Source: Todiramphus chloris collaris (Eukaryota > Chordata > Aves > Coraciiformes > Alcedinidae). From it: a DNA stretch of 64,000 bases. The notes beneath the pieces were generated by a model. It did not search any database, had not been told where the DNA came from, and was given only the letters and a program-made list of their open reading frames with translations. Below, piece after piece: positions 58,801-64,000 of this stretch. Made by a program: the position numbers and the translations under genes. Positions within the stretch are counted from its first letter, which is position 1. Each line of letters begins with the position of its first letter. Location: positions 5,857,460 through 5,921,459 of the forward strand of contig JANVCC010000261.1 of assembly GCA_025345505.1 (NCBI GenBank), read 5' to 3'.

Positions 58801-59910
58801 TAGGGAAGAATATAGCTTGAATCTGCATGCATCACTGATAGGTTATTACTGGGTGTTACTTTCTGATCTGTTCAGGCTTTATATGTACTTGTGATTTGTA
58901 GAAGCCCTTAGAGCTAATGGTAAAAGCTTTCAACAGATTGATTTGAACTGAAATAAGTAGACATTAGTGCTACAGAAGATGGATTAAATGTATCTGTCAG
59001 TATTTTCTAGAACAACATTGAGCAGTTATGTTATAATTTTAATGATATAATTGTAACTGTAATGTAATAAACGTCACAGTAAAACCAAACCAGTATGTCA
59101 CAATGCCAAATGTTCTGTTTTCTCAATGCCTTCGTCTAGGTTTCTCCCATCTCGACGTAATGCTTGTGGAATGCTATGATCCAAAAGGAGACCAGTGGAA
59201 TATCCTCCAGACTCCTATTCTGGAGGGCCGCAGTGGCCCTGGCTGTGCAGTCCTTGATGACAGTATTTACCTTGTAGGAGGCTACAGCTGGAGTATGGTG
59301 TGTACCTGCTTTCTGCAGTGACCTTTCCGTTCCTCCGGAGTTCTTGTGGCCAGTCTGTGTATTACTCGGATGGGATGGAGAGGAGATGAGGGATGAAGTA
59401 GCTACAGGGGCAGGTTTTGGTTTGGTTTTCAACTTGTGGAGAACATGGGGGTTTTTTCACCTTTGTGCTCTTCTGTTTAGACGAGCTAGGATCAGACTGT
59501 ACTCACTGATACAGATTAATGTAAAAATAAGATGAAATTTGGCCAAAGCGATCGACTGGACTCTGTGCTTATAACTCTGCTTATAAGGCACTTGTATAGG
59601 GGCCTGATTTGCAGAGGCTGGGTGCTCAGCCCATATGAAAACCAAACCCCTCGCAAGGCTCCTGAATGAGAGCTCAAAACCATGAGTCACTTTCGAACGT
59701 CTTTAAAGCTGATGTGTCACTTAGATTTTACCAAAGCCACATTTAACATGACTTTTTGTTCTACTGCAGGGAGCCTACAAATCTTCTACTATTTGCTATA
59801 GTCCTGAGAAAGGGACTTGGACAGAACTAGAAGGAGATGTTGCTGAGCCACTTGCAGGACCTGCTTGTTCAACTGTCATATTGCCAGCCTGCGTACCATA
59901 CAACAAATGA
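935..59910 (+). CDS. KLHL14: KLHL14 (printor), BTB-BACK-Kelch protein, eight coding exons, 625 residues
   Basis: The coding sequence joins 935-1872, 18064-18185, 44705-44794, 49792-49870, 55959-56149, 56311-56469, 59140-59297 and 59770-59910. Exon lengths of 938, 122, 90, 79, 191, 159, 158 and 141 bases keep one open frame to the TGA at 59908-59910. The N-terminus ([20 protein letters not shown]) and the C-terminus (VPYNK) are those I recognise for KLHL14. BTB spans about residues 30-175 with a low-complexity insert at 64-117, BACK about 180-283, and six Kelch repeats have Gly-Gly pairs at 325, 375, 427, 474, 521 and 573. Kelch-like proteins generally act as CUL3 ubiquitin-ligase adaptors. 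KLHL14 is described as an ER-associated partner of torsin-1A and as a regulator of B-cell receptor maturation. Length is close to the mammalian protein (about 628). The start has G at -3. No inactivating change is seen, but intron 5 needs a GC donor. Confidence 0.96.
1969..2368. other. Assembly gap, 400 N
   Basis: There are four hundred N bases in the GC-rich start of intron 1, 96 bases after the exon 1 donor. No coding sequence is missing, because exon 1 and exon 2 join in frame across the intron. The true gap size is unknown. Confidence 0.99.
2690..2960. promoter_or_regulatory. AT-rich homeodomain-motif block just inside intron 1
   Basis: Following the CpG island is a run with AAATTTAATTAATTATCG at about 2744-2761, CATAAATAGCTGC, and TAATGAATCATGATGTCAAA. 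The position next to the promoter and the motif clustering suggest a promoter-proximal enhancer, but this is only inference. Confidence 0.3.
6265..6740 (+). repeat. Purine-rich (GA/A-rich) tract in intron 1
   Basis: The + strand is strongly purine-biased for about 470 bases, including A18 near 6319-6336 and many GGAGA, GAAAA and AGGGA words. It explains the long pyrimidine-coded frames on the minus strand (Phe/Leu/Ser-rich), which are not genes. Confidence 0.7.
8848..9193 (-). mobile_element. CR1 LINE 3' fragment
   Basis: Read on the + strand, it opens with ATAGAATCATAGAAT followed by TTGGTTGGAAGAGACC and TTCAAGATCATC. These are the reverse complement of the CR1 3' octamer tail and end. CR1-typical text follows (GGGCAGCCTCTTCCAGGGTT, GGGGAAGAAATTTTTCCTAA). 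It is 5'-truncated near 9193 and non-coding. Confidence 0.85.
10885..11141 (+). mobile_element. CR1 LINE 3' fragment
   Basis: It contains CR1-typical blocks in sense order: GTTAGACATTAGGAAGAAGT, TGGATGTGTTCAAGACCAGG, GGGTTGGAACTGAATGATCT, and the 3' end ATTCTATTATTCTATG. It is 5'-truncated. A second, shorter CR1 end lies about 110 bases downstream in the same orientation. Confidence 0.85.
11249..11374 (+). mobile_element. CR1 LINE 3' end, short copy
   Basis: The sequence runs from GACTAGATGAGCAACCTGCT through GGGTTGGAACTGGACGATCT to CAATTCTATGATTCTGTGAC, which is the last ~125 bases of a CR1. It lies head-to-tail with the preceding copy, which suggests two separate 5'-truncated insertions or a local duplication. 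Confidence 0.8.
14845..15009 (+). mobile_element. CR1 LINE 3' end fragment
   Basis: It includes CATCCCTGGAGGTGTTTAAA, GATTGGACTTGATGATCTTG, TCATTTCCAACCTTAATGAT and the octamer-like tail TTCTATGATCTTATGAT. The fragment is degraded and non-coding. Confidence 0.8.
18064..18185 (+). CDS. KLHL14: KLHL14 coding exon 2: first Kelch blade (residues 313-354)
   Basis: The acceptor is a pyrimidine-rich run ending in AAG at 18061-18063, and the donor is A|GTAAGT at 18186. The first base completes Arg313 and the last base begins Ile354. The product contains the LLLVGG strand (Gly325-Gly326), a PPGPD loop and the YYDDEKKTW segment, which is the Tyr/Trp half of a Kelch repeat. This exon is too short to stand out as an open frame, and was found by homology and phase. 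An antisense frame at 17991-18185 is a shadow. Confidence 0.95.
25614..26445 (-). mobile_element. CR1 LINE, 3' third with open reverse-transcriptase C-terminus
   Basis: On the minus strand an open frame of 232 codons (26435 down to 25737) encodes the C-terminal part of the CR1 ORF2 protein. It includes [36 protein letters not shown] and [12 protein letters not shown], and ends just before the 3' UTR. The UTR then has three 17-bp repeats, a CCTGCCCTGGCAGGGGGGTT block and the tail CTGTGATTCTGT. The 5' end, with most of the reverse transcriptase and the endonuclease, is missing, so it cannot mobilise itself. The lack of stops or frameshifts suggests a fairly recent insertion. A LINE RNA frame is seen, not a host gene. 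Confidence 0.9.
28855..29040 (+). mobile_element. Old CR1 LINE remnant
   Basis: It has degraded CR1 text in sense orientation: ATCAGGAAAAAACTTCCTGA, GAGATCTATTAGGTTGTGGA, ATAATCTCCCATGGGAAATG, GTGGAAATCCCATTGCTTAA. This resembles older amniote CR1 families rather than the young avian ones. The boundaries are approximate. Confidence 0.65.
29288..29322 (+). repeat. (CCTTCCCT)n pyrimidine repeat
   Basis: Short units of CCCTTCCT repeat about four times within a GC-rich block of intron 2. Confidence 0.8.
35235..35399 (+). repeat. 42-bp minisatellite interrupted by a gap
   Basis: Units at 35235-35276, 35300-35341 and 35358-35399 each begin GGTGCTGG, contain GCTGTGCCTGC and end CACTG. A 16-bp partial unit (35342-35357) sits before the last one. 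Copies differ at only a few bases. The first break, 35277-35299, contains 10 N. Confidence 0.9.
35285..35294. other. Assembly gap, 10 N, inside the minisatellite
   Basis: Ten N bases interrupt the tandem array. The flanking 8 and 5 bases plus 10 N do not add up to a 42-bp unit, so the gap length is probably a placeholder. Confidence 0.99.
35500..36080. promoter_or_regulatory. Intragenic CpG-rich island in intron 2
   Basis: About 580 bases with many CpGs (for example GCCGGCGGGG, GACGCGCTGAGCGG, CTTGCGCACTCCG, CACCGCGCGTG) stand out from the AT-rich intron. Neither neighbouring exon is nearby. It could be an alternative promoter, a non-coding RNA promoter or an enhancer. Function is inferred from composition only. 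Confidence 0.5.
35867..35890 (+). repeat. (GGA)n run inside the intron 2 CpG island
   Basis: GGAGGAGGAGGAGGAGGA-type units follow GATGCGGCA and precede AGAGCTCC. The repeat produces Gly or Ser runs in chance frames. Confidence 0.85.
37198..37209 (+). repeat. Short (CTG)4 run
   Basis: Four CTG units sit in intron 2 in the context GCTGGTG...CTACATC. Confidence 0.8.
41440..41780. promoter_or_regulatory. Candidate conserved non-coding block in intron 2
   Basis: It has homeodomain-like and PBX/MEIS-like words: GTGGCTGATGGATCACAG, TTTAATCTCATTTCATCC and TGATTAGC. No repeat was recognised. Conservation remains to be tested. Confidence 0.25.
42791..42804 (+). repeat. (GT)7 microsatellite
   Basis: A short perfect GT run lies in intron 2 after AAATAC. 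Confidence 0.9.
43599..43626 (+). repeat. Poly-T tract with one interrupting C
   Basis: Two T runs separated by a single C lie in intron 2, ending TTTTGGCATTGG. This is probably a homopolymer expansion. No LINE or SINE body is recognisable beside it. Confidence 0.85.
44095..44280. promoter_or_regulatory. Candidate enhancer 400-600 bases upstream of exon 3
   Basis: The block starts with the perfect 12-bp palindrome TTTGTTAACAAA (44101-44112). TAAT-type words follow (CTGATTAGATGAATAG, TGCTAATGACATTG, CTTAATTTAAAAACTTAA). It is unique sequence with motif density typical of conserved non-coding elements. This is inference only. Confidence 0.3.
44705..44794 (+). CDS. KLHL14: KLHL14 coding exon 3: second Kelch blade (residues 354-384)
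   Basis: This 90-base exon sits between the acceptor TTTACTTGCAG and the donor G|GTACGT at 44795. It begins with the last two bases of Ile354 and reads [16 protein letters not shown], then [13 protein letters not shown], ending with the first base of Gly384. Gly375-Gly376 mark the second Kelch repeat. It is the smallest exon but one, and it is isolated between a 26.5-kb and a 5.0-kb intron. Confidence 0.95.
46985..47480 (-). mobile_element. Ancient CR1 LINE remnant
   Basis: The + strand shows the reverse complement of an old CR1: GGTCATCAAGTCCTTTTCCT, GTTGGCCTTTAGCTTAGTAG, CATCAAGCCAAGCTCTTTGT, GTGCCTGTTCTAGTTCGATT, AAGTGACCAGATCTGTATCC. The order agrees with the family, but divergence is heavy. 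It directly abuts a younger CR1 in the opposite orientation. Confidence 0.75.
47505..48061 (+). mobile_element. CR1 LINE 3' fragment with disrupted reverse-transcriptase frame
   Basis: The fragment starts GGTCCAGGGAGGTTCTCCTC and contains an 86-codon frame with [38 protein letters not shown] and LGLFSLQK. A frameshift follows, after which CR1 text continues in another frame (CACAAACTGGAGCACAGGAA, AGGCTGTGGAGTCTCCTTCT). The 3' octamer tail is eroded. It is clearly older than the copy at 25614-26445. Confidence 0.85.
49792..49870 (+). CDS. KLHL14: KLHL14 coding exon 4 (residues 384-410)
   Basis: The acceptor is TATCTTTACAG and the donor is AG|GTAAAA at 49871. The exon reads [17 protein letters not shown] then IQLPPMQE, the second half of the second Kelch repeat with its conserved Tyr-Asp-Pro and Trp. 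The last two bases, AG, join G from exon 5 to make Arg410. At 79 bases it is the shortest coding exon. Confidence 0.95.
49871..55958 (+). other. KLHL14: KLHL14 intron 4 (6,088 bases)
   Basis: This is a GT-AG intron without a clear young transposon. Noted items are an old repeat-like stretch at about 51930-52060, a 12-bp-arm hairpin at 51829-51858 and an AT-rich block at 53960-54170 containing an octamer ATTTGCAT. I see nothing else identifiable. Confidence 0.9.
53960..54170. promoter_or_regulatory. Candidate enhancer with octamer motif in intron 4
   Basis: An AT-rich stretch has GATAAATTAAATGG, TTTAATTCGTCAG and a perfect octamer ATTTGCAT at 54151-54158. It is free of repeats. Conservation was not tested. 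Confidence 0.3.
55959..56149 (+). CDS. KLHL14: KLHL14 coding exon 5: third Kelch blade and start of the fourth (residues 410-474)
   Basis: The acceptor is CCCTGTCCTCCAG. The exon reads [20 protein letters not shown], then [18 protein letters not shown], and ends at IYIS plus the first base of Gly474. Gly427-Gly428 and the ECYN...NEW segment are a complete Kelch repeat. The 3' end is followed by GCCAGT, so the donor is GC rather than GT. If the following 161-base intron were retained, the frame would continue for 41 codons to a TGA at 56272-56274 and lose the last three Gly-Gly blades. Confidence 0.93.
56150..56310 (+). other. KLHL14: KLHL14 intron 5, GC-AG type (161 bases)
   Basis: The intron begins GCCAGT and ends TTTGCAG. 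Only this donor keeps the reading frame and the Gly474-Gly475 Kelch pair. The nearest GT (56155-56156) would add GGCCA and shift frame. The intron includes an A-rich run near 56211-56221 and a CCA-rich stretch before it. Confidence 0.85.
56311..56469 (+). CDS. KLHL14: KLHL14 coding exon 6: fourth and fifth Kelch blades (residues 474-527)
   Basis: The acceptor is CATTTCCTTTGCAG and the donor is AAAG|GTCACA at 56470, which is weak at +3 and +5. The exon reads [42 protein letters not shown] and the first base of Gly527. Gly474-Gly475 and Gly521-Gly522 mark two Kelch strands. It lies only 161 bases from exon 5. Confidence 0.94.
56470..59139 (+). other. KLHL14: KLHL14 intron 6 (2,670 bases)
   Basis: This is a GT-AG intron with a weak donor (GTCACA). 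It contains an A-rich run at about 57190-57204, a 13-bp direct duplication near 58003-58029 and a MIR-like remnant at about 58383-58450. No gene is seen. Confidence 0.9.
58383..58450 (-). repeat. Possible MIR-like SINE remnant
   Basis: The stretch CTACTGGAGCAGGAACCAGG followed by ACTCCTGGGTTCTGTGTCTG resembles the common amniote MIR-type core (extra-base identification, then 'actcctgggttc'). It is short and diverged. The strand is uncertain. Confidence 0.35.
59140..59297 (+). CDS. KLHL14: KLHL14 coding exon 7: sixth Kelch blade (residues 527-579)
   Basis: The acceptor is TGCCTTCGTCTAG and the donor is ATG|GTGTGT at 59298, phase 0. The exon reads [19 protein letters not shown], then [20 protein letters not shown] and [12 protein letters not shown]. 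Gly573-Gly574 mark the sixth Kelch repeat, and [10 protein letters not shown] is the conserved outer part of the fifth. Confidence 0.95.
59298..59769 (+). other. KLHL14: KLHL14 intron 7 (472 bases)
   Basis: This is a short GT-AG intron with donor GTGTGT and acceptor TTCTACTGCAG. No repeat or gene is recognisable inside it. Confidence 0.92.
59770..59910 (+). CDS. KLHL14: KLHL14 coding exon 8: C-terminal strand and stop (residues 580-625)
   Basis: The acceptor is TTGTTCTACTGCAG. The exon reads [20 protein letters not shown], then a short [20 protein letters not shown] tail, and ends CVPYNK followed by TGA. The CYSPEKGTW segment completes the last Kelch blade. The final intron before it is only 472 bases. 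Confidence 0.95.
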   Translation, partial: GAYKSSTICYSPEKGTWTELEGDVAEPLAGPACSTVILPACVPYNK

Positions 59911-60600
59911 CAGTCAAGGAGCACTGACACGAACACTGGTTGCATTTGGGAACATATTGACGGGTGACACAGATATTTTATTAGAACAGGATTCCTGTTA
60001 AAAGAAAGCTACCCTAATTGACCCCTTATTCCATATTTATGCTTTAGGAGCAAACTAAAAGGAAACAAAACCCAAGTGTTGTCCCATCTCAGATAGATGC
60101 CGGTGTCTTATGAAGCAAGTAGCTAAACCACACCGAACATTACATGCTGACAGACTGCCATTTCAGACTGATTTTAACTTTTTCCTGCTGCAGCGATATT
60201 CCTCACGTCAAATTTAACTTAAAAAAAAAAAATGAAGGCTAACTGTTCAAATAGAGCCTGAAGAGACAAGATCAGTATTGTGCATTGTATCTACCTGCAT
60301 GTGATCTGTGTTGAAGTCATGAGGATGTTGTTTTCATGAATGCTTCAGAATTCAGATAGTGAAAAGCTCACACTGCATTGCAGAATCATCTCCTCCTCTG
60401 TAATCCTAAACTACAGCTGCTTCACATGCTCTGCAAGCAACACAGCATCAGAAGATTATAAAAGGTAAAGAAATATCATTCAGTTTTTGCACAGCTTGGC
60501 AACTAACACAGTCTTGCCTTCAAAGTCCCCATGTGTAAGTGCAGCAGAAAGCAGACTACAATGAAGGCCATGCTTTACAGAGCACTTCTTGCAATAGCAG

Positions 60601-60725
60601 CTTAGGGATTAGGATCAAATTCTTCTAATCACACTTGTGTAAAGTCAGAGTCATTTCACTGAAATCACATGGAATGACTGGTTTTACATTAGTATAACAG
60701 AAATTTGGTCCTACACCTTAAATTC
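60601..60725 (+). repeat. Possible ancient amniote interspersed repeat remnant in the 3' UTR
   Basis: The sequence has a near-palindromic plan typical of an old sauropsid repeat: GGATCAAATTCTTCTAATC, then CAGAGTCATTTCACTGAAAT, GACTGGTTTTACATTAGTAT, and GAAATTTGGTCC. I recall this theme ('actgaagtcaatgg ... ggtgtaaa') from bird and turtle genomes but cannot name the family. Confidence 0.35.
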
Positions 60726-61194
60726 CAGGTTTGTAAAGTAAGTTATTTCTGTGACTACTTAATGAAGCACCAGAACCCTAACTTACTTTTCACTAACCTG
60801 TTAGATGGCAGCATCCACGCTAGTTGCTTCCAAAGACAAGAAGGCTGCATTTAACTATAAACATTTTACTTTGGGCTTTTAAATGATTGTGCACAATTTT
60901 GGAGAGACACTGGTAAGTAGCTAAAATACCCCTGTGTGGTTGATCTTAAAACGTACTCTGGAAGGTTTTTACTATTGATCCAAAGTAATTTGAGGCTAGA
61001 CTTTCCACTGCCTTATAGCCTGTGTAATTAATTACACACTGCAAAGCGAGCTCAGAATGCTACCGCATGGGACCAGTAGCATGTAGGACTCGCTTCATGA
61101 ACTCACTAGTTGCTTGCACAAATCAGGCTGTCTGTGTTTTAAGTTTCTGTCTTTCTGTCCTGGCTTTGCAAAAGCAGTGACAAAAACTGAGCCT

Positions 61195-61385
61195 GATTCT
61201 TCACCACCTTGCAGTTAACGTAATCATCTATACCTCAGTAAAGTATGTGTGTAGTTCTTCCATTGTGGTTTACTGGTGCTGCATCCATTACCCTCAGGAC
61301 TGTCTTCTTTGCTGATATAAACAGACATTGCTTCACTGAAGCCGGTGGATGTACTTTGGTTTATGTCAGCTAAGAATCTGGCCTT
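61195..61385 (+). repeat. Possible second ancient repeat remnant in the 3' UTR
   Basis: GAGCCTGATTCTTCACCACC, then TTGCTTCACTGAAGCCGGTG and CAGCTAAGAATCTGGCC, follow the same diverged theme as the copy about 500 bases upstream. The match is by eye only. Confidence 0.3.
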
Positions 61386-62408
61386 TAGTTTGCCCAGTTG
61401 TAACTAGCTGCACCAGAACAAAGAACCAGGCAAAGAACACTCAGATACTGCATTTTCAAGCCTGCACATATCTTTCATGGTAGGACTTAATGCTAGTGCA
61501 TTAAGCAAGGACAGGCAACTACTGGAGGTTGGTTTCTGCTGCAGAGTCAGTAGGTGGGAGGGAGAACTCATTCTTTGCTTTGCAAAATAGAAAGAGGGCG
61601 AATGTACACATAAATTACACTATATATTGATGCTTGAGAGCCATATAAATAATGGAGAACAAATACCATGAGACTGTTTCTCTCTGGCATCGGTCCATTT
61701 TTATTGCAGTGCAACTCCCTTGCTTGCAGCAGAATTACACATTTGTAAAACTGGAGTAATGCAGTACAGACTGATACCATACAATTGCAATAACCCAATT
61801 GATGAGGTAGCTGCACGCCCGGAAAAAAACTTCTTTAAATAATTATCTGAAGATGCTAATATTTGAATGTGCCGTTGGGGGGTTTTCCAGTGAGCATCAC
61901 TAAGGAACTCATAAAGGTGGAGTGTATATCCTGAAATCTCAATCCATTTCTACTATATAGTGCAATCTTAGTTGGTTTTGTATTTATTTATATTGTTCAG
62001 ATCCAAGGGATCCCTTGTAAAATATATTTGGTGCAATCATGACTTTTTTTTTTCCTTTCCTGTTGAAAGTATATAAATATAAATATATATAAAAAGGAAA
62101 CTGTTAAGGTACTAAATGAGGAAGCCTTGAATGACATTTAAGATCAGGATAAGGTCTGCCATTAGACACTGACTGTCACCTGTCTCTACTAAAATGTACC
62201 ATTTTTTAAGGATATTTGTTGTCCTTTCAAGTGGTTCTTTTTTTTACCAAGATAATTTAAAGATTTATGAGGACTGTATGTAAATCCTTCTATCTTTCAG
62301 GAAGGCATGACCAAGGAAAGTGCTAACTGAACAAGTCACACAAAGAATGTAAATTTTGTACAGTACTAGACTGTGTAAATGAAGCTTGCTTGTAGGGGGG
62401 AAACTTTA

Positions 62409-62414
62409 AATAAA
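62409..62414 (+). terminator. KLHL14: Polyadenylation signal AATAAA for KLHL14
   Basis: A canonical AATAAA lies about 2.5 kb after the stop codon. A T-rich and GT-containing stretch follows (TTATGTACTAATT, then GTGTATGTATA near 62460). It is the only canonical hexamer I could find in the UTR. Confidence 0.75.
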
Positions 62415-63304
62415 ACTTTATGTACTAATTCAACTGTCTGCCATATTCCTACTTACAAAGTGTATGTATAAATAATATCTACATTAAATCCTTTGGAACT
62501 TTTTTTATCATGTAGATGCGTAAACTTCTTTTTTTTCCTGGCTGTACGGAACATCCTCATTGTTCTCCAAGTGTCGTTACTGGGTGCTTGTGAATGCAGC
62601 AGCGCAGTAAAATGTGGTGAGTCTGAGCCTCCCCTGGCCTCACCTGTGTGCCCACGGGCACGGGCTGGCTTCAGACGCCGACGGATGCGATCGGAGGTCG
62701 GACGCCTGTGAAACTCCTCTGCCCTGCACTGCTCTGCCCCTGCCACTGCCCCGTGGGAAGAGAAGTTGAAAAGGACACAGCTCCCTTGAATGCAGTCTGG
62801 CTTTGAGGAATGTAACGCTAGTTCTGGTGATTTCTTCCCTTTTCAAAATGTGCCTCCTGGGCTGAGTTTCTCTGCTAACTGGGGGTATTTCTGGTCGGGA
62901 AGGAGAAGTACCAGCACTGCTGTGCAGTAGAGGAGCTGGCACAAGAGCTACTGCCAGGCTGAGAAGACAAGATAAAGGCAGAGGCTTTACCATGAAGCAC
63001 AATCATTACCAATACCAGTTACTATACTACCTGCATTATTTATTCATGCTACCAGCCTTTGTCGTGGAGCAGAACCTTCCTGTGCAAACCACGCGGGTGC
63101 AGTGACCACACAGAAAGGCAGTCGCTGACCCCCGTGCTCAGAGCAAGTGTGAGCTGTGCTGGGGGGTGGCTGAGGATGCAATGGAAGAGTCTGGTCTAAG
63201 GAGAGAGGATCAGTCCTGTTCAAATCTTTTATGAGGAAGGGAAAGGCAAGCACAGCAACTACCGTAAGACCGCACAATGAATAGGACTGTTTCATTAATG
63301 AGTT

Positions 63305-63660
63305 TATTTCAGAAGAGAAAGGAAGGAAGGGAGATTTATGCATTCTTTTTTGAAGTAATGTGAGATAAGAAGAAAGAGAAGCTGGTAGCAGTGAGCAGAG
63401 ATACAATTTAGAAAGAAAGGGAATAAGTGAGAAGAGGTAAGAATGAAAGGAAAAAACAGAAACCGAGAGGCTGCAAGAGGAGAAAGTGGGAAGTTCTTGT
63501 GGATCAGGGGTACAGGCAAAGTAAGGGCTGGAGTAATGAGGAAGGCAAAGATGATCTCTGAGAAGAACACATCAGAGCAAGCCTCTGAAAATGACAGGAG
63601 AGGCAACAGAAAGAATAGAAGAGAACCAGGAGACAATGCAGTAAAAGCGGACATAAAATA
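63305..63660 (+). repeat. Purine-rich tract downstream of KLHL14
   Basis: About 350 bases of mostly A and G on the + strand (GAAAGGAAGGAAGGGAG, AGAAGAAAGAGAAGC and similar). This again gives spurious open frames on both strands. Confidence 0.7.
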
Positions 63661-63903
63661 AACATAAAACTAAATAAGCCCTTGGTGATGGTACCGCTCT
63701 TACTTTCTTTAGCTAGCCATTTCCAGTGGCCTAGATGTCAAGCAGAAGGATCAAATGAGCAGAGTACGTAGATGCTGCAGTGTTCAAGCTTTCCATGCGT
63801 GGACTTCAGCACAACAGAAATGGTGAGAGGTGCCCCTGGGGTGCCTGGGCTGCAGCAGGCACCCAACTGCACCCAGCACCTGTGGCAAGGGAGGAGAGCT
63901 GGA

Positions 63904-63904
<1 letters not shown>

Positions 63905-63946
<42 letters not shown>
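63905..63946 (+). repeat. Perfect (CTG)14 microsatellite
   Basis: There are forty-two bases of uninterrupted CTG, about 1.5 kb downstream of the KLHL14 polyadenylation signal. It lies in an open frame that would read as poly-Ala or poly-Leu, but no gene supports translation. Confidence 0.95.
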
Positions 63947-63949
<3 letters not shown>

Positions 63950-64000
63950 AGAAGCAGAGAAAGAGCAGATGAGTTGCAGGTCCCAGTCCCCGCTGGCAGG

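Larger units (their letters stand above)
59911..62430 (+). other. KLHL14: KLHL14 3' UTR (about 2.5 kb)
   Basis: The UTR runs from the TGA to about 15-25 bases past the AATAAA at 62409. I found no earlier AATAAA between 59911 and 62408, so one long 3' UTR is the simplest reading. It includes remnants of ancient repeats (60601-60725 and 61195-61385) and an AU-rich end with a TATAAATATAAATATATATA stretch at about 62070-62091. The exact end is inferred. Confidence 0.75.
62440..64000. other. Intergenic sequence downstream of KLHL14
   Basis: No exon of a neighbouring gene could be recognised. The region is unique sequence up to about 63300, then a purine-rich tract (about 63305-63660), then a short GC-richer stretch with (CTG)14 at 63905-63946. 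Confidence 0.7.

Noticed and set aside
63772-63972. Frame with poly-Ala from the CTG repeat
   Set aside because: It is a simple repeat read in one frame, with no supporting gene structure.
62440-64000. Exon of a downstream neighbour gene
   Set aside because: No frame showed known protein similarity with splice sites. Only simple sequence was seen.

Overview
This window is vertebrate nuclear DNA, most likely from a bird. The evidence is a gene with eight coding exons, compact introns compared with mammals, and interspersed repeats that are almost all 3' fragments of chicken-repeat-1 (CR1) LINEs ending in ATTCTATG-type octamers. I see no mammalian SINEs, operons, CRISPR arrays, tRNA or rRNA genes. 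The species cannot be fixed from the sequence.

One gene can be supported, and its whole coding region is here on the + strand: KLHL14 (printor), a BTB-BACK-Kelch protein. Eight coding exons join in phase: 935-1872, 18064-18185, 44705-44794, 49792-49870, 55959-56149, 56311-56469, 59140-59297 and 59770-59910. Together they encode 625 residues. Exon 1 carries the whole BTB and BACK region, with a Gly/Pro/Gln-rich insert inside the BTB domain. Exons 2-8 carry six Kelch blades, each marked by a Gly-Gly pair. Known work on the family ties KLHL14 to the ER, to torsin-1A and to B-cell receptor maturation. That is background knowledge, not something read from this DNA.

Layout: 1-934 is a CpG-rich promoter and 5' UTR, with a likely UTR splice acceptor at 888/889. 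Exon 1 lies within the CpG island, which continues past a 400-base assembly gap (1969-2368). Intron 1 (16.2 kb) and intron 2 (26.5 kb) hold CR1 fragments, AT-rich blocks that look like regulatory elements, a second CpG-rich island (about 35500-36080) and a 42-bp minisatellite broken by a 10-base gap. Introns 3 and 4 (5.0 and 6.1 kb) hold two abutting CR1 copies of different age and a candidate enhancer with an octamer motif. Introns 5-7 are short. The 3' UTR runs about 2.5 kb to one AATAAA at 62409. The last 1.6 kb is intergenic, with a purine-rich tract and a perfect (CTG)14 repeat.

The most unusual gene-level feature is intron 5 (161 bp), which must use a GC donor instead of GT to keep frame. 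The next intron also has a weak donor. I found no clearly new biological system. The best leads are the non-canonical splice sites, the intragenic CpG island, and the candidate enhancers around exons 3-5.
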